A stretch of 64,000 bases of DNA, from NCBI GenBank assembly GCA_017849555.1, contig JAFIGU010000006.1:19273-83272 (forward strand), in the 5' to 3' direction. The translations under genes were made by a program, and so were the position numbers. This document shows positions 48,004 to 56,959 of the stretch, in pieces. The notes under the pieces were generated by a model that worked only from the letters and a program-made list of their open reading frames with translations, was not told where the DNA came from and searched no databases. The stretch's first letter is position 1, and the number at the start of each line of letters is the position of its first letter. The DNA is from Sphingomonas sp. GTDB lineage: Bacteria > Pseudomonadota > Alphaproteobacteria > Sphingomonadales > Sphingomonadaceae.

Positions 48004-48028
48004 AACCCGGCTTCGTTGGAGCCGGGTT
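48004..48028 (+). terminator. greA terminator-like hairpin
   Basis: AACCCGGC (48004-48011) pairs with GCCGGGTT (48021-48028) 12 bases after the greA stop. No long T run follows, so termination may be weak. Confidence 0.5.
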
Positions 48029-48037
48029 GCCCGTCTT

Positions 48038-48118
48038 CCGTTCGGGCTGAACCTGTCGAGACTCTGCCCTTCTTCGCTAGGAAGAAGGGCGGCCCTTCGA
48101 CAAGCTCAGGGCGAACGG
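48038..48118. repeat. Inverted repeat, GTTCGCCCTGAG family
   Basis: CCGTTCGGGCTGAACCTGTCGAG and CCTTCGACAAGCTCAGGGCGAACGG form the arms. The element at 48567-48645 shares CCGTTCGCCCTGAGCCTGTCG arms. Confidence 0.65.
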
Positions 48119-48155
48119 GGTGGGTTGCGGGCGATCGGGCTCGTTCGGATCACCC

Positions 48156-48267
48156 CGTCACCCCCCGGCCTTGAGCCGGGGTCCATTGCGCCTCAAGCTT
48201 TGCGGCTGGAGCCTCTTGTCCCTGCGCCTGCCTCCCGACGGACCCCGGCTCGAGGCAGGGGTGACGG
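48156..48267. repeat. 112-base inverted repeat with conserved interior
   Basis: This has the same arms and interior (CTGCCTCCCGACGGACCCCG) as the element at 35953-36060. It occupies the gap between greA and the DUF4170 gene. Confidence 0.75.
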
Positions 48268-48270
48268 AGG

Positions 48271-48504
48271 TTACGCGCCGGTGCCCGGCTTGAGCAGATC
48301 GGGCTCGAGCAGGCGGTGGAGGTGGACGACGACATATTTCATCTCGGCATCGTCCACCGTGCGCTGCGCGGCGGCGCGCCAAGCCTTTTCGGCGGTGGCG
48401 TAATCGGGGAAGACGCCGACGATCTCGATCGACGACAGGTCCGCGAAATCGAGGGTGCGCGGATCGCTGACGCGGCCACCCATCACAAGGTGCAATTTGC
48501 TCAT
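48271..48504 (-). CDS. DUF4170 protein
   Basis: A 77-residue protein starting at the ATG at 48504 (MSKLHLVMGGRVSDP); the frame extends to 48564 but the conserved sequence begins here. FADLSSIEIVGVFPDYA, AWRAAAQRTVDDAEMKYVVV and HLHRLL are the DUF4170 signatures seen in alphaproteobacteria. Its function is not known; it looks like a small soluble alpha/beta protein. It lies alone between repeats. Confidence 0.93.
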   Translation of the reverse strand: MSKLHLVMGGRVSDPRTLDFADLSSIEIVGVFPDYATAEKAWRAAAQRTVDDAEMKYVVVHLHRLLEPDLLKPGTGA

Positions 48505-48566
48505 GCGACGCCCTTTACTGCCGGGGGGGCAGTGAAGGGAAGGGGTTTCAACCTCTCCATCCACCG

Positions 48567-48645
48567 CCGTTCGCCCTGAGCCTGTCGAAGGGCGGTCCCA
48601 CCTCTCGGGCGACAGGACGCCCGTCGACAGGCTCAGGGCGAACGG
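48567..48645. repeat. Inverted repeat, GTTCGCCCTGAG family
   Basis: CCGTTCGCCCTGAGCCTGTCG and CGACAGGCTCAGGGCGAACGG arms flank about 35 bases. It is the second copy of the element at 48038-48118. Confidence 0.7.
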
Positions 48646-48663
48646 ATCATTTGTGACTGGCGC

Positions 48664-49077
48664 TCAACGTTGCGACCCGGCTTCCTCCTTGCCGGCCTTG
48701 ACCGCGGCATTGCTGGCCGAACCGGCCGCCTTCACCAGCCCGTCGAACAGCGACTTGGCCTGGTCCTTCGCCGCGTCGCGGTTGATCCCGAGCGAATCCA
48801 GCTCGCTCTTGCCCGCTTCCTTGGCCGCCGCGAACGCCGCCGCCGCCGCGGCGCTGACGCGCTTGCCGACCGGGGCGAGCAGATCCTTCTCGCGCTTGCT
48901 GCGCGGCAGGCAGGCCGCCGCCAGCGCGCCCAGCGCCAGCCCGCCGACGATCACCCCGACGGGGTTGGTCTCGATCGTCTCCGCGGTGCGCCGCGCCGCG
49001 CTGCGCGCGGTGTCGCGGGCATTGTCGATGCCGTCGCGCAGCTTGCCGTGATGCGTGTCGGAGGGAGCGTCGGTCAT
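48664..49077 (-). CDS. Small membrane-associated protein of a stress-like cluster
   Basis: A 137-residue protein with an acidic soluble N-terminus, a Gly/Ala-rich hydrophobic segment (about 40-62, NPVGVIVGGLALGALAAACL) and an amphipathic Ala/Lys-rich C-terminus. The layout recalls YqjD/ElaB-like inner-membrane proteins but the similarity is not close enough to assign. It is the last gene of four on this strand that share style and spacing; its start overlaps the preceding gene's end. A role in envelope or ribosome hibernation is only inferred. Confidence 0.75.
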   Translation of the reverse strand: MTDAPSDTHHGKLRDGIDNARDTARSAARRTAETIETNPVGVIVGGLALGALAAACLPRSKREKDLLAPVGKRVSAAAAAAFAAAKEAGKSELDSLGINRDAAKDQAKSLFDGLVKAAGSASNAAVKAGKEEAGSQR

Positions 49078-49391
49078 AACTTCTTCCTTTCCGCCTTCAG
49101 CGGGTTCTTGCCGGATGATTTCGCTGATCGCGCCTTGCCGATCAGCTTGGCGATGTGGTGACGCCCGAGGAAGGCGGCAAGCAGCGCGACGCCGCCAGCG
49201 ATCTTTCCCGGATGGCGTTTCGCCGCGCCGATCCCCGCGTCGAGCACGCGGGTGCCGGTATCGGCCAGCCCGTCCACCGCCTCACGCGCGACATTGCGCG
49301 GATCGAGCCGCGTCTGCAGCGCGGTCAGCGTCTTGGCCATGTGGAGCCGCGCCAGCGCGGCGCGCGCCTCGGCGCGATCGAGCTCGGTCAT
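49074..49391 (-). CDS. Small protein of the envelope-stress-like cluster
   Basis: A 105-residue protein with a helical N-terminus (ARAALARLHMAKTLTALQTR), a hydrophobic stretch (GKIAGGVALLAAFLG, about 65-80) and a very basic C-terminus (SSGKNPLKAERKKL). I do not recognise the family. The ATG at 49391 is used; an in-frame GTG at 49400 overlaps the holin-like stop (GTGA) and may be the real start. It sits between the holin-like gene and the YqjD-like gene with overlapping ends. Confidence 0.7.
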   Translation of the reverse strand: MTELDRAEARAALARLHMAKTLTALQTRLDPRNVAREAVDGLADTGTRVLDAGIGAAKRHPGKIAGGVALLAAFLGRHHIAKLIGKARSAKSSGKNPLKAERKKL

Positions 49392-49396
49392 GTCGG

Positions 49397-49741
49397 TCAC
49401 GGCTTGGGCGTCCGCGAGGCGAGCTTGCCCTTGCCGAGAAAGCCGAGGATCGCGGCGATCACCAGCACCGTGCCGCACACGATCGCCGTCGCCAGCGCCG
49501 GGCCGACATAGATCGAGAGCGTCGCGATCAGCCCGACGAGCAAGGCGATCAGCGCCGCCAGCGCGAGCACCCCGGCGATCGCGAACAGGATCGCGGCGTC
49601 GCGCACGCGGGTGACGCCGGTCGTGACGCGCGCCTTGATCAGCCCGATCTCGGCGCTCGCCACTTCTCGTGCGTCGTCGGCCAATTGGCCGACGAGTTCG
49701 GCCAGCTTGGCATCGACCGTCGGACGCTCCCCCTCCGTCAT
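49397..49741 (-). CDS. Phage holin family protein (Phage_holin_3_6 type)
   Basis: A 114-residue protein of the DUF1469/holin-superfamily type: an N-terminal amphipathic helix (LAELVGQLADDAREVASAEI), two membrane segments (about 47-70 and 76-99) and a short basic tail. In non-phage genomes such proteins are membrane-shaping or stress-related; there are no phage genes near. Together with its neighbours it forms a compact cluster. Precise function is unknown. Confidence 0.85.
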   Translation of the reverse strand: MTEGERPTVDAKLAELVGQLADDAREVASAEIGLIKARVTTGVTRVRDAAILFAIAGVLALAALIALLVGLIATLSIYVGPALATAIVCGTVLVIAAILGFLGKGKLASRTPKP

Positions 49742-49744
49742 GCG

Positions 49745-50206
49745 TCAGTCCCGATCGCGCTGGTCCAGACCGGCGGTGAGCAGCCGGGCGACGACGAAGC
49801 CGACCGCCGCCGCCGCGCCGATCGCGACCCCCGGGCTCTTGCGCACCAGTTCGCGCGCGCTGTCGAGCAGTTCGTCGACGCTCTTCGAATCGAGCGACGT
49901 GGAGAAATCCTGCACCTTGCCCGCCGCGGTGCGGGCATATTGGCCATATTGCTCGCCAAGCCGCTCATCGACCTGCCCCGCGGCATCGTGGAGCAGCTGC
50001 GAAAGCTGGCCGAGCGCGTCGGTCGCGCGGGTCTTGCCTTCCTCCGCCAGCCCGCGCGCCTTGTCGCCGGCTTGCTCGCGGAACTTGGCGGTATTGTCCG
50101 CCAGCGATTGTTTGGTGGCTGCGAAGCGATCCCCGGCGGCATCCTTCGCCGCATCAGTGACCTCGGCGGCGCCTTCGTTGATCGGCTGGAGCGGGGTGTC
50201 TGACAT
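49745..50206 (-). CDS. LEA/apolipoprotein-like stress protein with C-terminal membrane segment
   Basis: A 153-residue protein starting at the ATG at 50206. Residues 10-110 are a charged, Ala/Lys/Glu-rich amphipathic helix (VTDAAKDAAGDRFAATKQSL) like LEA and DUF883-type proteins. A hydrophobic stretch, PGVAIGAAAAVGFVVARLL, is near the end. It is the first gene of the cluster behind the EcfG-type promoter and is followed directly by the holin-like gene. Role in desiccation or osmotic protection is inferred from composition only. Confidence 0.8.
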   Translation of the reverse strand: MSDTPLQPINEGAAEVTDAAKDAAGDRFAATKQSLADNTAKFREQAGDKARGLAEEGKTRATDALGQLSQLLHDAAGQVDERLGEQYGQYARTAAGKVQDFSTSLDSKSVDELLDSARELVRKSPGVAIGAAAAVGFVVARLLTAGLDQRDRD

Positions 50207-50236
50207 CGTGAAATCCTTACATCTGGCCGTGATGAT

Positions 50237-50262
50237 AACCCCGCGCGCGGCGCCGGGGTTCC
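50237..50262 (-). promoter_or_regulatory. EcfG-type (general stress) promoter
   Basis: On the minus strand GGAAC (50262-50258) and GGTT (50240-50237) are 17 bases apart, close to the alphaproteobacterial EcfG consensus GGAAC-N16/17-CGTT. The ATG at 50206 is 31 bases downstream. This fits stress control of the four-gene cluster. Confidence 0.55.
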
Positions 50263-50270
50263 ATCGCGAT

Positions 50271-50299
50271 TTGCAGCCCGGCGGCTGCAAGGTTAGAGG
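50271..50299 (+). promoter_or_regulatory. eno: Candidate eno promoter
   Basis: TTGCAG (50271-50276) and TAGAGG (50294-50299) are separated by 17 bases, about 45 bases before the eno start. The match is moderate. Confidence 0.4.
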
Positions 50300-50329
50300 C
50301 GGCGCGAACCGCCACTTTCCCCATCGTAG

Positions 50330-51619
<1,290 letters not shown>

Positions 51620-51630
51620 TCCGCCACTGC

Positions 51631-51659
51631 CGTCATGCCGGGATGAGCCCGGCATGACG
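51631..51659. repeat. Short CGTCATGCCGG inverted repeat after eno
   Basis: CGTCATGCCGGGATGAGCCCGGCATGACG is a near-perfect hairpin 12 bases after the eno stop. It is the short form of the 34401 and 57598 elements and may also end eno transcription. Confidence 0.65.
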
Positions 51660-51764
51660 GTTAATGCGACTCGCCGCGATTCCTGACGATTCGTCGACAT
51701 GGAAATCGTTGGAATCGTGGAAAACCGCTTGATTGACGGCGGGCTTCGCGCGAGAAAGCGCGAT

Positions 51765-52082
51765 ATGTCGCGTCGCCCGTCAACCTTAACCGTCATGCTG
51801 AAGCGCGCCGCCTTGCCGGCTGCGGCGCTGACCGTGATGGCGTTTTTCGGGATTTATGCGGTGCTTGGGCCGAACGGCGTGCTCGCGCTCGGCGATTACA
51901 AGCGCCAGCTGGTCAAGCGCGAACAGGATTATGCCGCGCTCGATCAGCGCCGCACGATGCTGCGCAACCGCGTCGCCTTGCTCGATCCGCGCCACGCCAA
52001 CCCCGATATGGTCGATGAGCTGGTGCGCAAGGAACTCAATGTCGCGCACCCCGACGAAGTGATCGTCCCGCTCCAGCGCTAA
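51765..52082 (+). CDS. ftsB: FtsB/DivIC-family cell division protein
   Basis: A 105-residue septum-formation initiator: a short cytoplasmic basic N-terminus, one membrane segment (about 16-36, AALTVMAFFGIYAVLG), and a periplasmic coiled coil (YKRQLVKREQDYAALDQRRTMLRNRVALL) followed by the conserved NPDMVDELVRKELNVAHPDE. It would join FtsL and FtsQ in the divisome. The ATG at 51765 is the best start. ftsB after eno is usual in sphingomonads, but the pdhA gene often found next is replaced here by a repeat and an MFS gene on the other strand. Confidence 0.9.
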   Translation: MSRRPSTLTVMLKRAALPAAALTVMAFFGIYAVLGPNGVLALGDYKRQLVKREQDYAALDQRRTMLRNRVALLDPRHANPDMVDELVRKELNVAHPDEVIVPLQR

Positions 52083-52086
52083 AATA

Positions 52087-52165
52087 CGTCACCCCAGCGA
52101 AAGCTGAGGTCGTGTGCCGGAGAGGTATCGCTCGCGGCCTGAGATCCCAGCTTGCGCTGGGATGA
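52087..52165. repeat. Inverted repeat, GCGAAAGC family
   Basis: CGTCACCCCAGCGAAAGCTG and CCCAGCTTGCGCTGGGATGAAG arms flank TCGTGTGCCGGAGAGGTATC-like sequence. The element at 60947-61188 shares the arms and part of the interior in inverse orientation. Confidence 0.65.
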
Positions 52166-52176
52166 AGCCTTCGGCG

Positions 52177-53574
52177 TCAATAACGCGTCTGCCGCAGCGT
52201 CGGGATTTCGTTGCGGGTCTCGGTGAGCGAAGGGTTGCGGATCGACGGGCGGAGGCGGGCGACGCTGCACACGCTCGCAATCACCGCGAGCGTGGCCGAG
52301 ATCAGCGGCGGGACCTGCCCCGATCCGATGCCGAACGCCAGCAGCGCCGCCACCAAGGTCGCGCCGGTGGTCTGCCCGCACAGTCGCACGGTCGAGACCA
52401 GCCCGCCCGCGACCGCGGCGCGCTCCTGCGGGGCGGAGCCGATGATCAGCCGCGCATTGGGGGGCAGGTACAGCCCGAACCCCGCGCCGCACAGCGCCAT
52501 CCGCCACGCCATGTCGAAATAGGTCGGGTGCGCGGGGATGAAGGCGATCAGCGACAAGGCCGTCACCGACACCGCCATGCCCACGCCGCCGAGCAGCCCG
52601 GCGGGAATGCGATCCGAAAGGTATCCGGCGAGCGGCGCGACAATCATATTGGTCATTGGCCAGGGCGCGATCACCGCACCGATCGTCGCGGCGGAGAAGC
52701 CCAGCGCCTGCAGCCGGAAGGGGGTTGAGATCAGCAGCGTCATCGAGGCGGTGAAGGCGATGAAGCTTCCCGCCGCGCTCAGCGCGATCACCGGTCGCGT
52801 CAGCAGATCGACCGGCAGGATCGGATTGGGTTCGCCGAGCTGGTTGCGCACGAAGAAATAGCCGATCGCCACCCCGACCAGCACGATCGCGGCGGACACC
52901 ACCGGGCTGTCGCCGTGGACCGCGCTCTCCAGCCCGCCGACGACGAGCCCGAACATCGCCGCGCACGCCACCGCCCCGGCGAGATCGAAATGCGCGTGCC
53001 CCGGCTTGGGATCGGGGATCGAGCGGCCCAAGGCGAGGCTGAGGAGCGCGAAGGGGATCGCGCTGGCGAACACCCACGGCCACGGCGCGACCGCCAGCAC
53101 CAGCCCGCCGATCGTCGGCGCGGCGGCGGCTGAGCTGGTGACGACCACCGAATTGATCGCCAGCCCGCGCCCGAGATGGTTCGCGGGATAAATCTGGCGG
53201 ATCAGCGCCGAGGCGACGCTGAGCACCGCCGCCGCGCCTATCGCCTGCACCGCGCGGACGATCAGCAGGAACGGCAGGCTCTTGGCGAAGAAGCACAATA
53301 AGGTCGCGACGGTGAAGATGAGCTGCCCGCCCTGATAGGTGCGTTTGAGCCCGATCCGCTCGCCCAGCCCCGAAAAGGGCAGCATCAGCATCACCAGCAT
53401 CACCTGGTAAATAGTGACGATTGACACGACCGAGCTCGGCGCGACATGAAGATCGTGTGCGATCGTCGGCAAGGCGACATTGGCGACGCCGCCGTCGATG
53501 ATCACCAGAGCCGAGCCGAAGGACATTGCAGCGATCGCGGCATAACGCCGCGGAAGGGGAAGGCCATCCTGCAT
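52177..53574 (-). CDS. MFS transporter, DHA2-like (14 membrane segments)
   Basis: A 465-residue drug-efflux-like permease. It starts MQDGLPLPRRYAAIAAMSFG with GAGGAA before the ATG at 53574. SALVIIDGGVANVALPTIA is the DHA2 first-segment motif, and GERIGLKRTYQGG matches motif A. About fourteen hydrophobic segments fit the DHA2 type. Substrate is unknown. It is divergent from the prolyl oligopeptidase gene with 80 bases between, so a shared regulatory region is possible, but no regulator gene is beside it. Confidence 0.9.
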   Translation of the reverse strand: MQDGLPLPRRYAAIAAMSFGSALVIIDGGVANVALPTIAHDLHVAPSSVVSIVTIYQVMLVMLMLPFSGLGERIGLKRTYQGGQLIFTVATLLCFFAKSLPFLLIVRAVQAIGAAAVLSVASALIRQIYPANHLGRGLAINSVVVTSSAAAAPTIGGLVLAVAPWPWVFASAIPFALLSLALGRSIPDPKPGHAHFDLAGAVACAAMFGLVVGGLESAVHGDSPVVSAAIVLVGVAIGYFFVRNQLGEPNPILPVDLLTRPVIALSAAGSFIAFTASMTLLISTPFRLQALGFSAATIGAVIAPWPMTNMIVAPLAGYLSDRIPAGLLGGVGMAVSVTALSLIAFIPAHPTYFDMAWRMALCGAGFGLYLPPNARLIIGSAPQERAAVAGGLVSTVRLCGQTTGATLVAALLAFGIGSGQVPPLISATLAVIASVCSVARLRPSIRNPSLTETRNEIPTLRQTRY

Positions 53575-53654
53575 CGCGTTCCTCGATAGCGCCGATTGCG
53601 ACGATCGCAATCGCTTGGCACCAAACTGGTCGCTTCAGGGAGTGGTTCACCACG

Positions 53655-55757
53655 ATGCGTTATATTAGCCTGTCATTCTGTCTCGCCGCGCTTGCCGCGA
53701 GCCCCGTGGTCGCGCAGACGAAGCCGATGACCGACGACGACCCCTATATCTGGCTCGAGGACAAGGACGGCGCGAAGCCGCTCGCCTGGGTCGAGAATGA
53801 GAATGCGCGCACGCTCGCGCGGCTCGAGCGAGATGCGCGCTACAAGACCTATTATGACGAGGCGTTCGCGATCGCCTCGGCCAAGGATCGCATCGCGATG
53901 CCCGAGCAGACCAACGGGCGCATCCTCAATTTCTGGCGCGACGCCGATCATCCGCAGGGCATCTGGCGCGCGACGAGCGAGGCGGATTATGCCGCCGCCA
54001 CGCCGACCTGGACGACATTGCTCGATCTCGACGCGCTGTCCAAGGCCGAGGGCAAGAAATGGGTGTGGAAGGGCGCGACCTGCCTCCAGCCCGATGAGCG
54101 CTTGTGCCTCGTCCAGCTTTCCGAGGGTGGCGAAGACGCGGTCGAGCTGCGCGAATTCGATCTCGTCGCGGGCAAGTTCGTCGAGGGCGGCTTCCGGCTG
54201 TCGACCTCGAAACAGGGCGCGACCTGGATCGACAAGGACAATTTGCTCGTCTCGCGCGACTGGGGGGAGGGGACGCTGACCGCTTCCTCTTATCCCTTCG
54301 TCGTCAAGCTGGTGAAGCGCGGCGAGCCGCTCGACCGCGCGACCGAAGTGTATCGCGGCGCGGCGGACGACCAGCTCGGCACCTATGCCGGCACGCTGAC
54401 TGATGCCGCGGGCAACCGCCTCGTCTATATCGAGCGGCGTAACACCTTCTTCGGCGGTGAGAAATATGTCTGGACCGCGGCGGGGACGCGCAAGCTCGAC
54501 ATGCCGGCGCGCGCCTTCTTCAGCGGGATGGTCGACGGCCGGGTGATCTTCGAGACGAGCGATCCGTGGGGCGACGTGCCCGCCGGGGCGGTCGCCTGGG
54601 CGCCGCTCGCCGAGGTCAATGCCGGCAAGCTTACCCCGCGCGTGCTGTTCGCGCCCAATGCGCGTCAATCGGCGCAAGGTGTGACGACGACGCGGTCGCG
54701 CGTGCTGCTCACCTATATCGACAATGTCCGCGGGCGGCTGGCGAGCTTCGCGCCCGACGGCGACGGCTGGCGGCAGACCGAGCTGCCGGTGCCCGAGAAT
54801 ATGAGCGTCGGCATCGCCAGCGCGACCGACCGCAGCGATACCGCCTTCGTCGCGATCAACGGCTTCGCAACGCCGACCACGCTCGCCGCGGTCGATGCCG
54901 CCAAGGCCGCCGCGCCGGTGACGGTCAAGACGCTGCCCGCGCGATTCGACGTGGCCGGGGTGAAGGTCGAGCAGTTCGAGGCGGTGTCGAGCGACGGGAC
55001 CAAGGTGCCCTATTTCGTCGTGCTGCCGAAGGGCGCGCGGCTTGACGGGACGACGCCGACGCTGATGACGGCTTATGGCGGGTTCGAGATCGCGCGGCTG
55101 CCGGTCTATCTCGGCGCGACGGGCAAGATCTGGACCGAGCGGGGCGGGGCCTATGTCCTCGCCAATATCCGCGGCGGGGGCGAGTTCGGCCCGAAGTGGC
55201 ATGACGCCGGGCGCAAGACCAAGCGCCAGCTGATCTTCGACGATTTCGCCGCGGTGGCGCGCGATCTGTTCGCGCGGAAGATCACCAGCGCGAAGAAGCT
55301 CGGTATCTACGGCGGGTCGAACGGCGGATTGCTGATGGGGGTGGAACTCACCCAGCATCCCGAGCTGTGGCAGGCGGTGACTATCCAGGTGCCGCTGCTC
55401 GACATGCTGCGCTATGAGAAGATCGCCGCGGGCGCCTCATGGGTCGACGAATATGGCTCGGTAAGCGTGCCGGCCGAGCGCGCTTTCCTCGAAAAGACCT
55501 CGCCCTATCACAACCTCAAGCGTGGGGTGGCCTATCCCGAGCCCTATATCTGGACGACGACCAAGGACGATCGCGTCGGGCCGCAGCATGCGCGCAAATT
55601 CGCCGCGCGGATGAAGGAATATGGCCTGCCCTATCTGTTTTACGAGGACACCGCCGGCGGGCATTCGGGCGACGCGGATATCGCGCAAGGCGCGCGTTTA
55701 CAGGCGCTGCAGATGGTCTATTTCACGCAGCGGCTGGTCGGCCCGGCTACAGAATAA
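53655..55757 (+). CDS. Exported prolyl oligopeptidase (S9A)
   Basis: The 700-residue protease cleaves peptides after proline. A signal peptide (LSFCLAALAASPVVAQ) puts it in the periplasm. The N-terminal seven-bladed propeller (about 70-430) precedes the alpha/beta hydrolase domain with the nucleophile Ser in YGGSNGGLLMG, Asp in TTTKDDRVGP and His in TAGGHSGD. Near the start DPYIWLEDKDGAKPLAWVE is typical. The ATG at 53655 has no strong ribosome site but is directly before the signal peptide. Confidence 0.95.
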   Translation: MRYISLSFCLAALAASPVVAQTKPMTDDDPYIWLEDKDGAKPLAWVENENARTLARLERDARYKTYYDEAFAIASAKDRIAMPEQTNGRILNFWRDADHPQGIWRATSEADYAAATPTWTTLLDLDALSKAEGKKWVWKGATCLQPDERLCLVQLSEGGEDAVELREFDLVAGKFVEGGFRLSTSKQGATWIDKDNLLVSRDWGEGTLTASSYPFVVKLVKRGEPLDRATEVYRGAADDQLGTYAGTLTDAAGNRLVYIERRNTFFGGEKYVWTAAGTRKLDMPARAFFSGMVDGRVIFETSDPWGDVPAGAVAWAPLAEVNAGKLTPRVLFAPNARQSAQGVTTTRSRVLLTYIDNVRGRLASFAPDGDGWRQTELPVPENMSVGIASATDRSDTAFVAINGFATPTTLAAVDAAKAAAPVTVKTLPARFDVAGVKVEQFEAVSSDGTKVPYFVVLPKGARLDGTTPTLMTAYGGFEIARLPVYLGATGKIWTERGGAYVLANIRGGGEFGPKWHDAGRKTKRQLIFDDFAAVARDLFARKITSAKKLGIYGGSNGGLLMGVELTQHPELWQAVTIQVPLLDMLRYEKIAAGASWVDEYGSVSVPAERAFLEKTSPYHNLKRGVAYPEPYIWTTTKDDRVGPQHARKFAARMKEYGLPYLFYEDTAGGHSGDADIAQGARLQALQMVYFTQRLVGPATE

Positions 55758-55837
55758 CGTCACAACAAGGGTTATTGCTGCGATGCAGCAGAGCGATTAA
55801 TATGGATGGAATGAAGGTCAATAGTGAGGAGGATCGC

Positions 55838-56170
55838 GTGTCCTCTGCTCCCGCTCCCTCCGCTCCCCCGGCGGGCATGCCGGTCGTGTTCGAGGCGATC
55901 GTCAAGCGCCAGGCGCTGTCCGCGACCTACAATCGCGGCGAAGTGACGCTGGCGCCGCATATCGTCTACACCAAGCACGGCGAACTCTATGTCGACGCGA
56001 CGACGCTCGACCGCGACGGCAAGCCGCCGCGCGAGGTGAAGATCGGGGCATTCAAGATCGCCGGGCTCGGCAGCCTGCGCATCACCCCGCGCCGCTTCGA
56101 GCCGTCGGAACTGTTCGACCCCGCCGAGGCGCGCTACGCCGGGGTGACGTTGCTCGCGATCGATCGCTGA
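55838..56170 (+). CDS. Small conserved-looking protein of unknown function
   Basis: A 110-residue product with a Pro/Ser/Ala-rich start and a compact beta-rich body (VVFEAIVKRQALSATYNRG, VDATTLDRDGKPPREVKIG, FKIAGLGSLRITPRRFEP). I do not recognise a family name, though the body looks like a WYL-related beta-sheet fragment; this is not secure. The GTG at 55838 is chosen because GAGGAGG (55826-55832) lies five bases upstream; an ATG at 55802 is the alternative. It precedes mazF convergently. Confidence 0.7.
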   Translation: MSSAPAPSAPPAGMPVVFEAIVKRQALSATYNRGEVTLAPHIVYTKHGELYVDATTLDRDGKPPREVKIGAFKIAGLGSLRITPRRFEPSELFDPAEARYAGVTLLAIDR

Positions 56171-56175
56171 GCGGT

Positions 56176-56508
56176 TCAGATCTGTAGCAGCGCCTTCAGC
56201 TTGGCGCGCGTATCGGCCAGTATCTCGGGCGAGACTTTGCCCTTGAGTTTCGCTTTACGCGCGCGCCAGTCGAGGCTCTTGATCTGGTCGGCCAAAATCG
56301 CGCTGGGCGGATCGTCGCTTACGACGATTTCGAACGGATAGCCTTTGATCCGCGTCGTCATCGGGCAACACAGCATCATGCCGCGCGGCCCGTTGTAACG
56401 CGCGGGGGACAGGACCAGCGCGGGCCGATGGCCGGCTTGCTCATGTCCGGCGCGTGGATCGAAATGCAGCCAGACGATATCACCGCTGTCCGGCACCCAC
56501 GCCGCCAC
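56176..56508 (-). CDS. mazF: MazF/PemK-family endoribonuclease toxin
   Basis: A 110-residue toxin that cuts mRNA. GDIVWLHFDPRAGHEQAGHRPALVL carries the conserved Gly-Asp and Arg, and MMLCCPMTTRIKGYPFEI the conserved Thr. It starts at a GTG whose G overlaps the mazE TAG (TAGTG), so toxin and antitoxin are coupled. Length is usual. The target sequence is unknown. It ends five bases from the convergent gene stop. Confidence 0.94.
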   Translation of the reverse strand: MAAWVPDSGDIVWLHFDPRAGHEQAGHRPALVLSPARYNGPRGMMLCCPMTTRIKGYPFEIVVSDDPPSAILADQIKSLDWRARKAKLKGKVSPEILADTRAKLKALLQI

Positions 56509-56750
56509 TACCAGATTTCCTTGCCGGCCGGTTCGCCGAAGTCGGTATCGTCGGGGAAAGTATCCGCCGACATGTCTGCGAGCAATTCATCGAGGTCATA
56601 GGCCTGTTCGGGGAGTGGCTCGATCACGATCCGGCCGTCCTCCTCCCTTACGTCGACCGCCTGATCGATGCGCAACGCCGCCGCGGCCATCACCGATGCC
56701 GGGATTCGCACCGAAGCGCTATTGCCCCATTTCTTGACCTGCGCGCGCAT
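56508..56750 (-). CDS. mazE: MazE-family antitoxin
   Basis: An 80-residue AbrB-fold antitoxin. The N-terminal swapped-hairpin reads MRAQVKKWGNSASVRIPASV; the acidic C-terminus (YDLDELLADMSADTFPDDT) would wrap around MazF. The ATG at 56750 follows GGAGGG. The N-terminal domain should bind DNA near two GATACAT sequences upstream and repress the operon. Confidence 0.94.
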   Translation of the reverse strand: MRAQVKKWGNSASVRIPASVMAAAALRIDQAVDVREEDGRIVIEPLPEQAYDLDELLADMSADTFPDDTDFGEPAGKEIW

Positions 56751-56785
56751 CACGCCCTCCATGTATCGACCTTGACGACACATAG

Positions 56786-56815
56786 GGCATAGGTCTCGTT
56801 TCTACAATGTATCAA
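56786..56815 (-). promoter_or_regulatory. Candidate mazEF promoter with GATACAT repeats
   Basis: On the minus strand TTGATA (56815-56810) and TATGCC (56791-56786) are about 18 bases apart. GATACAT occurs at 56813-56807, overlapping the -35, and again at 56767-56761 just before the ribosome site; both may be MazE operators. Confidence 0.35.
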
Positions 56816-56842
56816 CATGCTGGCGCGGGCCGCAGTTTTGAA

Positions 56843-56947
56843 AGCCCCTCCCCTTCAGGGGAGGGGTAGGGGGTGGGGGGAAGTCTCACCGAGACGGTCG
56901 CCTGCGGCACTGCCCCACCCCAACCCCTCCCCTGAAGGGGAGGGGCT
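56843..56947. repeat. Long inverted repeat, CCCCTCCC family
   Basis: AGCCCCTCCCCTTCAGGGGAGGGG... and ...CCCCTCCCCTGAAGGGGAGGGGCT arms, each a hairpin, enclose about 50 bases. It matches the plan of 29263-29368 and separates mazE from the glycine-zipper gene. Confidence 0.7.
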
Positions 56948-56959
56948 TGAGAGCGCGCT

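Noticed and set aside
49397-49741. Holin-like gene considered as part of a prophage
   Set aside because: No lysin, structural or integrase genes are near, and the flanking genes are bacterial stress-type and housekeeping genes.
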